From the NCBI GenBank assembly GCA_023382535.1, contig JAHDWA010000093.1, forward strand, positions 1 through 30,162: a DNA stretch of 30,162 nucleotides, read 5' to 3'. Position 1 is the first letter of the stretch; the number at the start of each line of letters is the position of its first letter. The notes beneath the pieces are model-generated. The model was not told the DNA's origin, ran no database searches, and saw nothing but the letters and a program-made list of their open reading frames with translations. The translations under genes and the position numbers were made by a program. The DNA is from Anaerolineae bacterium. GTDB lineage: Bacteria > Chloroflexota > Anaerolineae > 4572-78 > J111. This document shows positions 6,677 to 14,011 of the stretch, piece after piece.

Positions 6677-7660
6677 GTGAACAAACGCGAGCGAGTGTAT
6701 GCAGCTTTGGAAGGTCAGCCCGTTGATCGGGTGCCCTTAAGTTTGTGGCGGCACTTTCACAAGCAGGACCAAACACCGGCCGGCCTGGCTTCGGCGACCC
6801 TGGCTTTTTACAAAAGGTATGACTTTGATTTAATCAAGCTCACACCCAGCGGTTTTTACGCGATCGAGGACTGGGGGGCGCAGGTCAACCCCTCCAAGGA
6901 CGATGACCAACCCCCTACTCTGAAAAAGCCGGTTATCAAAAAGCCGGAGGATTGGCGCAACCTGGCCACTTTGAGTTCAACGGCTGGCAGCTATGGCCAG
7001 GCGCTGGAAGCCATCAAGCTGGTGACAAGCCAACTGGATAAGGAAGACGCGCCGGTGCTGATGACGATTTTCAGCCCGCTGACCCTGGCTTACAAGCTGG
7101 CCGGGGATACGCTGCTGGACCATCTGCAAAACTATTCCACCGACGTGCATATTGGCCTGGCCACCATTGCCGAAACAACCTCCCGGTTTGCCGATGTGGC
7201 TCTGGAGGCCGGGGCGGATGGCATCTTTTTCGCCAGCCAACTTTCCCGGGCCGATATGTTGAGCGAGGAGATGTGCCAAGCTTTTGTGGTGCGCTATGAT
7301 TTGATTGCTCTGGAGAGGGTTAAATTACAGCCGGTACCGTTGGTGCTGCATCTCCACGGGGCCGATGCCCACTTTGCCACAGTCAACCAATATCCAGCCC
7401 ATGCCGTGAGCTGGCATAATCACGAAACCGGCCCTTCCATCCCGGAGGCGCTGGCCCTGACCAACAAAACCCTGCTCACCGGCCTCGACTTGACGACCCT
7501 GGAACAGAGCACCCCCGCCGATGTCGCTGCTCAGGCCAGGGAGGTGATTGAGCAGACAGGCGGGAGCCGTTTAATTTTGGCTCCGGCTTGTGTTATTCCC
7601 CCCAAGACTCCCCCGGAAAATCTGCAAGCTATTGTCGAGCTTGACCGCTCCGTCGGTTAA
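6677..7660 (+). CDS. Uroporphyrinogen decarboxylase (URO-D) superfamily protein, methyltransferase-like branch
   Basis: The 327-residue protein begins MNKRERVYAALEGQPVDRVP, the N-terminus of the URO-D/cobalamin methyltransferase (MtaA/CmuA) superfamily. It lacks the RQAGR motif of HemE and has WRHF (24-27) instead, so true uroporphyrinogen decarboxylase is unlikely. At the position where zinc methyltransferases usually have HxCG it reads HLHG (225-228). The C-terminal block LAPACVIPPKTPPENL (301-316) matches the family and keeps a cysteine (C305). The start is GTG with AAGGAAG upstream, inside the end of the 43-codon ORF. No corrinoid protein is adjacent. The stop overlaps that of the convergent glycosyltransferase by four bases. 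The reaction is unknown. Confidence 0.8.
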   Translation: MNKRERVYAALEGQPVDRVPLSLWRHFHKQDQTPAGLASATLAFYKRYDFDLIKLTPSGFYAIEDWGAQVNPSKDDDQPPTLKKPVIKKPEDWRNLATLSSTAGSYGQALEAIKLVTSQLDKEDAPVLMTIFSPLTLAYKLAGDTLLDHLQNYSTDVHIGLATIAETTSRFADVALEAGADGIFFASQLSRADMLSEEMCQAFVVRYDLIALERVKLQPVPLVLHLHGADAHFATVNQYPAHAVSWHNHETGPSIPEALALTNKTLLTGLDLTTLEQSTPADVAAQAREVIEQTGGSRLILAPACVIPPKTPPENLQAIVELDRSVG

Positions 7661-8934
7661 ACGTTAAAACGCCCGGCTTTTTGATGTTCAAAACGATGCC
7701 GCGTGTCCTCAAAAACCTCTAACAGTTCCTCGGCGATATTGACCCAACTGTAATGCTGGACCCACATACGGGCTTGTTCCCCCAACTGATCGCGCAAGAC
7801 GCGGTGCTTCAGCAGCAGAATAATCTTGTCGGCCAGCGCCTGGGGGTCGCGGTTGGGTACGCGGTAGCCATTATAGCCATCTTCAATGCTAAACGACAGA
7901 CCGCCCACATCTGAGGCGATCACCGGTGTGCCGCAGGCCATTGCTTCCAGGGCCACCATACCGAAGGACTCGTAGTGCGAGGGCATGACCACCATTTCGG
8001 CGGCGGCGTAATAGTAGACCAGCGTGTCCTGATCCTTGGCCCCCAAGAACGTAACCAGGTCGCTAATGCCTAATTCAGCCCGGAGCGTCTCCAGCCGCTC
8101 AAATTCGACCTGCTCCACTTCCGAGTCGGGGTTTGGGTCGCCGCCGATAATGGAGACACATATTTTTCGGGCCAGGGCAGGTTCCCGCTTTTTGACCAAA
8201 GCCAGGGCGCGAATCAAGGTATCAATCCCTTTGAGCGGCTGAATCCGGCCCACAAACAGCAGCATCTGGTCTTCGGACGGTACGCCCACCTGCTCGCGGG
8301 CCAGGCGCGGGTCCATTGGCTTGAAGCGGGCCAGGTCTACCCCTGGCGGCACAATCGAGATTTTTTTGGCATCGGCGCCATAGAGCCAGGTCATCTGGTT
8401 TTTCTCCAGGGGAGTTGCGGCAATCAGCCGGTCGGCGAAACGCATAATTTCACCTTCGCAGTTGACCCGCTGATCGGGGTCGCGTTCGGCCGGAGTCTGG
8501 GCCACCCGATTCTTCATCTCGGCCAGAGTGTGAAACATTTGGGCCATCGGCACATCCCAGGCGCGGCGCAGGGCGTTGGCGGCCAGGCCGGAGAGCCAAT
8601 AGTGAGCATAGATAATATCGTAGCGGATGCGCTCGGTTTTAGCCTGCGCCTGCACCCCGGCCTCGAATTCGGCCAGGTGGTTGAAGATGAGGTTTTTGTT
8701 GTAGGGTTCTTCCGGCCCGGCCTTGACCTTGATAACCCGGCCCCGCTCGCCCAACGGCTGGATCCGGGGCGTTGCCGGGTTCTGGGAGCGCGTGTACACG
8801 TCCACGTCAAGGCCCCGGCGGCTCAACTCCTGGGTTAAATCACGCACGTAGACATTCATCCCCCCGGTTTCCTTGCCGCCGAGGGTTGCCAGGGGCGAGG
8901 TATGCACGCTGAGCATGGCGATACGGTTAATCAT
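7657..8934 (-). CDS. MshA-like GT-B glycosyltransferase (GT4 family)
   Basis: The 425-residue protein opens with IAMLSVHTSPLATLGGKETGGMNVYVRDL, here quoted in part as SVHTSPLA and GGMNVYVRDL, the N-terminal signature of MshA (D-inositol-3-phosphate glycosyltransferase) and sucrose-phosphate-synthase relatives. The C-terminal Rossmann half has FVGRIQPLKGIDTLIRA and the nucleotide-sugar motif ESFGMVALEAMACGTPVIAS with the E-x7-E pair. It is a cytosolic enzyme transferring a sugar from a nucleotide donor. The acceptor is not determinable, and no other mycothiol gene is present here. AGGTGAGG precedes the ATG. The upstream acetyltransferase ends 15 bases before, indicating an operon. Confidence 0.88.
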   Translation of the reverse strand: MINRIAMLSVHTSPLATLGGKETGGMNVYVRDLTQELSRRGLDVDVYTRSQNPATPRIQPLGERGRVIKVKAGPEEPYNKNLIFNHLAEFEAGVQAQAKTERIRYDIIYAHYWLSGLAANALRRAWDVPMAQMFHTLAEMKNRVAQTPAERDPDQRVNCEGEIMRFADRLIAATPLEKNQMTWLYGADAKKISIVPPGVDLARFKPMDPRLAREQVGVPSEDQMLLFVGRIQPLKGIDTLIRALALVKKREPALARKICVSIIGGDPNPDSEVEQVEFERLETLRAELGISDLVTFLGAKDQDTLVYYYAAAEMVVMPSHYESFGMVALEAMACGTPVIASDVGGLSFSIEDGYNGYRVPNRDPQALADKIILLLKHRVLRDQLGEQARMWVQHYSWVNIAEELLEVFEDTRHRFEHQKAGRFNV

Positions 8935-8949
8935 TATCCCCTCACCTGA

Positions 8950-9957
8950 CTACCGGTAAATCTCCAAATCATACACCGGCTCGGCCACCGCGCCGAAGCG
9001 GAACTTGTAGATTTCGTCGCCGCGTAGAAAGTCGTAGCGGCGGCGGCCAAGGCGAATGGCGTCCTGGATGGTGTAGGCAGTCAAAACGTTGCCGGGGCTG
9101 AGATTGGCAAACTGTTCGGGGTCGAAGCCGGAGTTGTAGAGCAGAAATTCGTTATTGTAGTCAAAGCAGAGCATCGAGGCCGCCCTGGAACCGTTGACTT
9201 CGATAAAGTACAGTTTCAGCCAGCCCACTTTGGCCAATTCTACGGCCAGAGCCTTGAAGAAGCGGATGAGGGCCTCATTCCAAAAACCTTCTTTATCACG
9301 GGTGGATTTCTGGTGCAGTTCGATAAAGGCATCCATTGCCTCGTCCAGCCCCTCCGGCGAATCAACCGCGTACCAGCGCGTCTGCGCTTCGGTTTCGATT
9401 TTACGAATCTTGCGGCGAACCTCGTGGCGCTGCTTTTTGTCAAGCCCAGCCAGGTACGCTTCCCAATCGCCGGGCAGAGTAATTACCGGGCAGACATCCT
9501 GCTGGCGAACCTCGGCGGGCCAGCCGCGGCCGCGAGCCGTCTCAGCCAGACGGGTCGGGGTGAGCGCATGGTGGGGCAGGCTGCACAGGTAGAGCTTGTC
9601 CCAGGCCACCCGGTCACCGGCCAGGCAGTCGAGTAAGGCCACATAAACCGGCTCGACACAATCCCGGTCTACCAGCAGATCAAGATAGTCGGATACATCC
9701 ACGCAGCCGACAAAACTCAACTCGCGCCGGCCGGCCTGATTAATCCTTCCGTATAGGGGGGCCAGGCCCATCAGGCGGCCCTCGTCGGTACGAATGGCAA
9801 TCAAGACCAGGTCGTCATTGCCCAGGTGTTGCCACCAGGTACGCTGGTAAATGTAGCGCATAAAAAAGGGGGCATTCACCGATCGGGCTAACAGATCGTC
9901 CCATTCATGGGCCAACTGCTCAAAGCCGGTTGGGTCAGTGTAGATGGTAGTTTGCAT
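8950..9957 (-). CDS. GNAT-fold acetyltransferase, BioF2/CelD (FemAB-related) type
   Basis: Starting at the ATG at 9955-9957, the protein has 335 residues and begins MQTTIYTDPTGFEQLAHEWDD. The frame is open 15 codons further upstream, but this ATG has AAAGGA at proper distance. The middle carries LDKKQRHEVRRKIRKIE, a hallmark of the Acetyltransf_6 (CelD/BioF2) domain, preceded by an N-terminal GNAT half with FVGCVDVSDYLDLL. Towards the end, SPGNVLTAYTIQDAIRLG and YDFLRGDEIYKFRFG are typical of the family. Relatives act in envelope polysaccharide or lipid modification using acyl-CoA or aminoacyl-tRNA donors. The glycosyltransferase immediately downstream supports an envelope role. Confidence 0.82.
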   Translation of the reverse strand: MQTTIYTDPTGFEQLAHEWDDLLARSVNAPFFMRYIYQRTWWQHLGNDDLVLIAIRTDEGRLMGLAPLYGRINQAGRRELSFVGCVDVSDYLDLLVDRDCVEPVYVALLDCLAGDRVAWDKLYLCSLPHHALTPTRLAETARGRGWPAEVRQQDVCPVITLPGDWEAYLAGLDKKQRHEVRRKIRKIETEAQTRWYAVDSPEGLDEAMDAFIELHQKSTRDKEGFWNEALIRFFKALAVELAKVGWLKLYFIEVNGSRAASMLCFDYNNEFLLYNSGFDPEQFANLSPGNVLTAYTIQDAIRLGRRRYDFLRGDEIYKFRFGAVAEPVYDLEIYR

Positions 9958-9968
9958 AGAATCCTTTA

Positions 9969-10042
9969 CAGGGTAGCAGGTTGAAAAGTAGCAAGGTAAC
10001 AAGGTAGCAAATAGTTTAACTGCTACCCTGCGACCTTGCTAC
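9969..10042. repeat. Interleaved double inverted repeat
   Basis: CAGGGTAGCAG (9969-9979) pairs with 10020-10030, and GTAGCAAGGT (9988-9997) pairs with 10033-10042. The order is A-B-A'-B', so both stems together would make a pseudoknot. A and B are themselves similar (GGTAGCAgG-like words), so the element is a short tandem repeat facing its own inversion. It fills the gap between two minus-strand genes. Confidence 0.6.
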
Positions 10043-10045
10043 CTG

Positions 10046-10588
10046 TTATTCCTCTTCCTTCGCCCGCCAGTTAATTTGGAAAATTTGATAGCCTTTTTGA
10101 CAATCGGTCTGCGTTTCTATCGAGAGTGGTTCGGACGCAGGTACGTCGTTTTGATAAACCTGGACCCAAAATTTACGGGTGGATGGCTTATCGTTAAGCT
10201 CAATCGTGTAAGCTCCCCGTTCGTCGGTGGTATCTACGGCAATCAGGCCCACCCCTTCTTCCCAGAGAATCACCTGGATACCGGCCAGGCGGTCGCCATT
10301 GCCGGCTCTCACCGTTCCTTTAAAGCCGGTGGTGTTGCAATCAGCCGACCCCTGGATAGGTTTTTGTACGGCAAAAAGCGCATCTTCAACCGAGGGGGGC
10401 GGGCCAGGTGTGGCCGTGGGCAGGGGCACTGTCGGCAAGGTAAGCGGCGGGCGGGTGAAGGTAGGGGTCACTTCCCCGGCGGTGGCGGTGGGCAGGGTCA
10501 GCAGTAAGTAGATCAGGACAGCCATCACCACGGCTACGGCCAGACTCAAAAGGCCCAGAAATATTAACCAATAAGCGCTTCGCCTCAT
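10046..10588 (-). CDS. Membrane-anchored extracytoplasmic protein with carboxypeptidase-regulatory-like domain
   Basis: This 180-residue protein has a basic start (MRRS), one hydrophobic segment at about 6-31, and a Pro/Thr linker (about 32-66). A roughly 100-residue beta-rich domain follows, containing GFKGTVRAGNGDRLAGIQVI and DTTDERGAYTIELND, the CarboxypepD_reg/Cna-B-like pattern of a small beta-sandwich. Two cysteines (in SADCNT and TDCQKG) could form a disulfide outside the cell. It is probably anchored with the domain exposed. No catalytic motif is visible. It is the first gene of the minus-strand run with the acetyltransferase and glycosyltransferase. Confidence 0.75.
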   Translation of the reverse strand: MRRSAYWLIFLGLLSLAVAVVMAVLIYLLLTLPTATAGEVTPTFTRPPLTLPTVPLPTATPGPPPSVEDALFAVQKPIQGSADCNTTGFKGTVRAGNGDRLAGIQVILWEEGVGLIAVDTTDERGAYTIELNDKPSTRKFWVQVYQNDVPASEPLSIETQTDCQKGYQIFQINWRAKEEE

Positions 10589-10599
10589 ACTGTTCTATT

Positions 10600-10633
10600 A
10601 AAAAAAGTAGGGCAAGAGGCTCTCTTGCCCTAC
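10600..10633 (-). terminator. Rho-independent terminator of tRNA-Gln
   Basis: A perfect 12-bp stem, GTAGGGCAAGAG (10607-10618) with 10622-10633 and loop GCT, is followed on the minus strand by seven T (10600-10606). It lies 12 bases after the tRNA 3' end, as expected for a tRNA terminator. Confidence 0.9.
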
Positions 10634-10645
10634 AGAACTTTTATA

Positions 10646-10716
10646 CTGGGGAGCAGGGATTCGAACCCCAACAGGCAGATCCAGAATCTGCAGTCCTACC
10701 ATTAGACGACTCCCCA
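10646..10716 (-). tRNA. tRNA-Gln (anticodon CTG)
   Basis: The 71-base minus-strand cloverleaf has acceptor arms 10710-10716 and 10647-10653, seven pairs with the U1-A72 first pair typical of tRNA-Gln. The D-arm is GTCT/GGAC, and the anticodon stem GCAGA/TCTGC encloses the loop TTCTGGA, giving anticodon CTG. The T-loop TTCGAAT is canonical. The discriminator base is G, as in bacterial Gln tRNAs. CCA is not encoded. Confidence 0.96.
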
Positions 10717-10728
10717 TTGATGCCAGTT

Positions 10729-10757
10729 ATTTTAGCATTTTCGGGCTATAAGGGCAA
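10729..10757 (-). promoter_or_regulatory. Probable tRNA-Gln promoter
   Basis: On the minus strand, TTGCCC (10752-10757) and TAAAAT (10729-10734) are 17 bases apart. The predicted start lies about six bases before the mature tRNA 5' end. Confidence 0.5.
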
Positions 10758-10766
10758 ATTAATTTA

Positions 10767-10791
10767 TAGGACAAGCTGACAGCTTATCCTA
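10767..10791. repeat. Imperfect 12-bp palindrome related to the tRNA terminator hairpin
   Basis: TAGGACAAGCTG (10767-10778) and CAGCTTATCCTA (10780-10791) pair with one mismatch. The outer TAGG.CAAG word is shared with the terminator stem at 10607-10633, so related palindromes bracket the tRNA. The remaining sequence from 10792 to 10946 holds nothing I recognise. Confidence 0.6.
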
Positions 10792-10946
10792 CGTTGCCGT
10801 AAATTTGGGGCGTTGTGTAGTAGGGGTGTCTTGTATGGAAAGGAGAGCAAGAAGCGGGTGGTTTTCAGGCTTAATCCGGGTTATCATGACAAAAGCGACC
10901 TGTAAAGAGCATTAATTGGCCTGACGAAATCAATAAAATTGGTCTA

Positions 10947-10975
10947 TTGACAAAACGGGGATTATCTCGTAATAT
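10947..10975 (+). promoter_or_regulatory. Strong sigma70-type promoter of the Lrp operon
   Basis: Consensus TTGACA (10947-10952) and TAATAT (10970-10975) are separated by 17 bases, about 57 bases before the regulator start codon. This is the closest match to consensus in the window. Confidence 0.75.
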
Positions 10976-10998
10976 TTCCTGTATTAGTTACTATTACA

Positions 10999-11011
10999 CG
11001 TAAATTTTACG
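10999..11011 (+). promoter_or_regulatory. Candidate Lrp/AsnC autoregulatory operator
   Basis: CGTAAA-T-TTTACG is a perfect 13-base palindrome with an A/T-rich centre. It sits 23 bases after the -10 box, in the leader of an Lrp/AsnC gene. This class commonly binds such palindromes and autoregulates; binding here is inferred. Confidence 0.5.
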
Positions 11012-11032
11012 GTAAAATAAGGCATATACCGA

Positions 11033-11536
11033 ATGATTGACGACATTGATCGCCAGATAATCTTACTTCTTCAGGAGGATGCTCACCTCTCCAACGCTGC
11101 CCTGGCTGAAAAAGTGGGCCTGACCGCTTCAACCGTCCACGAGCGGGTTAGAAAACTGGAGAAAAAAGGCGTCATCAAGGGCTATGTGGCGGTGGTAAAT
11201 GCCGAGGCGGTGGGTAAACCGATTATGGCTTTTATCCGGTTGATGGTAGGCATCACGCCTGAGGGTTATGTTGAAACCAAACACAGCGTGCTGGAAGCTT
11301 GCCGGACCGAACCGGATGTACTGGAATGTCATGGGGTGGCAGGTGAGGATTGTTATATTTTAAAGGTTCGTACCGCCAGTCCAAAAGAGCTGGAAAGGTT
11401 GATTGAAAAGATTCGCTCCAAAACCACCGTTTCAAGCTCAGTCACCAGTATTGTGCTGTCAACTTTTAAAGAAAGTTCACCCATTGTGCCTTATAGCCAT
11501 GATAGCGCTGAAGACAATCACCTATATTCAAAGTGA
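11033..11536 (+). CDS. Lrp/AsnC family transcriptional regulator
   Basis: The 167-residue protein begins MIDDIDRQIILLLQEDAHLS, then NAALAEKVGLTASTVHERVR, the AsnC-type winged helix-turn-helix (about residues 3-60). A RAM effector/oligomerisation domain follows (about 65-145), including DVLECHGVAGEDCYILKV. Such proteins form dimers to octamers and sense amino acids or related metabolites. The C-terminal 20 residues or so are low in conservation and overlap the next gene. AAGG lies 11 bases before the ATG. A strong promoter and a palindromic operator candidate precede it, and it heads a five-gene unit ending at the terminator at 13837. Confidence 0.93.
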   Translation: MIDDIDRQIILLLQEDAHLSNAALAEKVGLTASTVHERVRKLEKKGVIKGYVAVVNAEAVGKPIMAFIRLMVGITPEGYVETKHSVLEACRTEPDVLECHGVAGEDCYILKVRTASPKELERLIEKIRSKTTVSSSVTSIVLSTFKESSPIVPYSHDSAEDNHLYSK

Positions 11537-11984
11537 AACCGAGTTTAACCGGGCCAGAAGCAAGGGCTTCTGGGAAATTATGCTCAGCCTGGTCACGCGC
11601 CGCCGGTCTCATTTATTGCCGCTCGACGCCCTGGCCCGGAATATTCAACCGGAACAGATGACTTACCTGGGCTTGCAGGATATCCCACTTAAAAACATTG
11701 TTGGCAGCGCCGGGCGGCACCATGATTATACCCAGCGCTTTTCCCCCTGCGCCAGCGATGAACGCAGCAAAGAGCGCTGGCGTTTGATCTATACCCTGGC
11801 GGTCTCCGGGGCCGGCTTCCCCCCCATCGAGGTCTATCAATTGGGGGAGATGTACTTTGTGCAAAATGGGCACCACCGGGTTTCGGTGGCGACCTATCTG
11901 GGCTGGCCTACTATTCAGGCGTACGTCATGGTTTTAGCGGCGCCTGGCTTGGGAGGCATCCCTTTTACCCGTCAACTGCATTGA
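11499..11984 (+). CDS. ParB/sulfiredoxin-fold (ParB-like nuclease domain) protein
   Basis: Starting at ATG 11499, the 161-residue protein overlaps the regulator gene by 38 bases. The frame is open further upstream, but only inside the Lrp gene. The N-terminus (TEFNRARSKGFWEIMLSLV) is followed by a ParB-like core: LQDIPLKNIVGS, a substrate-loop region, then FPPIEVYQLGEMYFVQNGHH and RVSVATYLG. NGHHRVSVA corresponds to the GxxRxxA nucleotide-binding box of the ParB/Srx superfamily. Without a HTH or ParA partner it is not a partitioning protein. Members of this superfamily can bind CTP or act as nucleases or kinases; the activity here is unknown. No good ribosome site is seen, so translation may be coupled to the regulator. 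Confidence 0.75.
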   Translation: MIALKTITYIQSETEFNRARSKGFWEIMLSLVTRRRSHLLPLDALARNIQPEQMTYLGLQDIPLKNIVGSAGRHHDYTQRFSPCASDERSKERWRLIYTLAVSGAGFPPIEVYQLGEMYFVQNGHHRVSVATYLGWPTIQAYVMVLAAPGLGGIPFTRQLH

Positions 11985-12000
11985 TCGAAAGGAGTGATCC

Positions 12001-12339
12001 ATGAGTTTGGCAACAGCAGATGTATTGAAAAGCGGGGGTGACTCGGCCGATCTCATTGTCCGGCTGATGCTGCGCCACGACGAGGTTTTTCGCTTACCGG
12101 CGGCCAGCCGCGGGCTTCAGGTGGTTTCCGGGCTGGCCTGGCTAACCGTGGCCGGAGAAGACATTTTCTTGGGAAACGGCCAGCGGCTGTGGCTGGCCGG
12201 TGCTAAAGGCCCGGCCCTGCTTTCGGCTCTGGGCCAAACTCCATTGATTGTGGAAGTTCTGGGCGACAGCGCCTCTGCTTCGCCGGGTATGGAGAGTATG
12301 CTTAAAAATTTAGTGCCAACCCAAGGCTGTGTTTGCTGA
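12001..12339 (+). CDS. DUF2917 family small protein
   Basis: The 112-residue protein has a central pattern, FRLPAASRGLQVVSGLAWLT followed by VAGEDIFLGNGQRLWL, that matches the DUF2917 domain, a small beta-structured domain of unknown function: a leading RL strand, WLT and the DxxLxxGQxL turn. It carries a short unstructured N-terminus and a C-terminal tail ending in GCVC. AAAGGAG precedes the ATG, and the gap to the previous gene is 16 bases. It has no signal peptide or membrane segment. Confidence 0.72.
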   Translation: MSLATADVLKSGGDSADLIVRLMLRHDEVFRLPAASRGLQVVSGLAWLTVAGEDIFLGNGQRLWLAGAKGPALLSALGQTPLIVEVLGDSASASPGMESMLKNLVPTQGCVC

Positions 12340-12365
12340 ACAATAGCACTGAAAGGGAATTTTTT

Positions 12366-12848
12366 GTGACCCACCCAACACGAGCGCAAAAGATTGAGTC
12401 ATACGGTCAGGCTTACGACCTGCTAACCGAGGGCTTGAAGCAGTTCCCGGTGGAGATGTGGCATTTCAGGCCCGCCCCTGATCTCTGGACCATCCACGAG
12501 ATTGTGGTCCACATCGCCGATAGTGAAGCCAACAGCTACATCCGCTGCCGCCGCTTTATTGCCGAGCCTGGCCAGCAGGTAATGGCTTATGATGAAGAAG
12601 GATGGGCTGCCCGGTTAGATTATCACCAGCAGAGCACCACAGATGCCATGGAGTTGTTCAAATGGCTGCGGCACAACACCTATAAACTGATCCGCTCGCT
12701 GCCCGAAGCGGTTTGGACCAACACCATCTACCACCCCGAAAACGGCGCCATGACGCTTGACGACTGGCTGGATATCTACGAACGGCACATTCCTGAGCAC
12801 CTGGCCCAGATGCGAGAAAACTACGCCGCCTGGGTAAAACAATCTTAA
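12366..12848 (+). CDS. DinB-superfamily four-helix metalloprotein
   Basis: The frame opens at a TTG (12333) overlapping the previous stop, but the GTG at 12366 has AAAGGG eight bases upstream and is preferred, giving 160 residues. The DinB/YfiT-like bundle is indicated by the helix-1 pattern KIESYGQAYDLLTEGLKQFP, by WTIHEIVVHIADSEANSYIR with the first metal histidine, and by the C-terminal HIPEHLAQMRENY supplying a His pair. The family includes thiol-dependent transferases such as bacillithiol S-transferases and many detoxification proteins of unknown substrate. It lies in the Lrp-headed unit, 15 bases before the transporter gene. Confidence 0.85.
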   Translation: MTHPTRAQKIESYGQAYDLLTEGLKQFPVEMWHFRPAPDLWTIHEIVVHIADSEANSYIRCRRFIAEPGQQVMAYDEEGWAARLDYHQQSTTDAMELFKWLRHNTYKLIRSLPEAVWTNTIYHPENGAMTLDDWLDIYERHIPEHLAQMRENYAAWVKQS

Positions 12849-12863
12849 GTGAGGTAATATGGC

Positions 12864-13781
12864 ATGAAGTGGAAGAATTTTTTACTGTTGTTGGTTCTGG
12901 CGGCTTTGTGGGGGCCATCCTTTCTGTTCATCAAAGTCGCCGTGGCGGAGGTCCCCCCACTGACCATCGTCCTGGGCCGCGTGGGGATAGGCGGCCTCCT
13001 GCTGTACGGAATCTTACGGCTGCAGGGGCGCAATCTGCCGCCGCTGGGCCGGGTCTGGCTGCACTTTGCTTTTGCCGCTATCGTCCAAAATGCGATCCCC
13101 TTTCTCCTTTTTGGCTGGGGCGAACAGTATATTGACAGCGCCCTGGCGGCCATCCTGAACGGAACCACGCCGCTCTTTACACTGCTGCTGGCTCATATGT
13201 TTACCAGCGACGACCGGCTGACCCCAACCAAAACCCTGGGCACGTTCATTGGCTTTAGCGGCCTGGCGCTGCTGATTGGCCCTTCGTTACTGGGTGGGGT
13301 GAAGGCTACCACCTGGGGCTTAATCGCCGTGGCCGTTGCGTCTCTTTGCTATGGGATCGCCATTGTCTATGGCCGTCGAAATCTGCGGGGATTGCCGCCG
13401 CTGGTCGCCCCAACCGCGCAACTGCTCCTGGCAGCCCTGTTCGTGCTGCCGCTATCCCTGGTGCTGGAACAACCTTTCAATCTGCCGGCGCCCTCGTGGC
13501 CGGCCCTGGGTTCACTCCTGGCCCTGGGTGCTTTTGGCACCGGCCTGGCCTTTGTGGTTTACTATCGCATTATGGAGCAGACCAGCGCGACCTACGTTTC
13601 AATGGTCACTTACCTGGTGCCTGTCTTTGGGGTAATTTTGGGGGTGATGATTCTCAACGAGCAGTTGGGCTGGAATGCCTACCTCGGCTGTGCGCTCATC
13701 CTGCTGGGGGTAATGATTGTCAACGGGGTTTTCCGGCTGGCTGTTTGGCAAAGGTCAAGTAATGTAGCCGTCAGGCCTTAA
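12864..13781 (+). CDS. EamA/DMT-family metabolite transporter
   Basis: The 305-residue membrane protein has about ten hydrophobic helices in two EamA repeats. The first opens with LLVLAALWGPSFLFIKVAV and contains GEQYIDSALAAILNGTTPLF, the conserved repeat core. The second contains YRIMEQTSATYVSMVTYLVP and GVMILNEQLGWNAYLGCALI, typical of the C-terminal EamA half. The drug/metabolite transporter superfamily mostly exports amino acids or related metabolites by antiport or proton coupling. Being last in an Lrp/AsnC-regulated unit, amino-acid efflux is a reasonable inference. AGTGAGGT lies before the ATG. A strong terminator follows. Confidence 0.92.
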   Translation: MKWKNFLLLLVLAALWGPSFLFIKVAVAEVPPLTIVLGRVGIGGLLLYGILRLQGRNLPPLGRVWLHFAFAAIVQNAIPFLLFGWGEQYIDSALAAILNGTTPLFTLLLAHMFTSDDRLTPTKTLGTFIGFSGLALLIGPSLLGGVKATTWGLIAVAVASLCYGIAIVYGRRNLRGLPPLVAPTAQLLLAALFVLPLSLVLEQPFNLPAPSWPALGSLLALGAFGTGLAFVVYYRIMEQTSATYVSMVTYLVPVFGVILGVMILNEQLGWNAYLGCALILLGVMIVNGVFRLAVWQRSSNVAVRP

Positions 13782-13836
13782 CCGGCAACAGGTGGTCGAG
13801 GTGCTCCTTTTTGGGTAATGAAATTGAAGTGGATGG

Positions 13837-13872
13837 GAAGCGGCCCGCTTTTTGGCGGGCCACTTCTTTTTT
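13837..13872 (+). terminator. Rho-independent terminator of the Lrp operon
   Basis: GAAG-c-GGCCCGC (13837-13848) pairs with GCGGGCC-a-CTTC (13855-13866) and is followed directly by six T (13867-13872). Together with the promoter at 10947 it defines a 2.9-kb transcription unit. Confidence 0.9.
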
Positions 13873-13915
13873 GGGGATAGATAGGAGAAGGAGAAACTCA
13901 CCTCGATTTTGCCTA

Positions 13916-13943
13916 TTGCATCGCGCTCAATTTAGAGTATAAT
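13916..13943 (+). promoter_or_regulatory. Probable promoter of the ATPase gene
   Basis: TTGCAT (13916-13921) and a perfect TATAAT (13938-13943) are separated by 16 bases, about 70 bases before the ATPase start. Confidence 0.6.
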
Positions 13944-14011
13944 GAAGCCAGTTATAGCTTCGAGCAGCTAGATGTGCAGCCAAGCCCAAAGAATAAGGGG
14001 GGTGAAGAGGC

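Noticed and set aside
11499..11984. ParB-like protein as chromosome partitioning factor
   Set aside because: No ParA partner, no HTH or dimerisation domain and no parS-type sites; only the ParB/Srx core fold is present.
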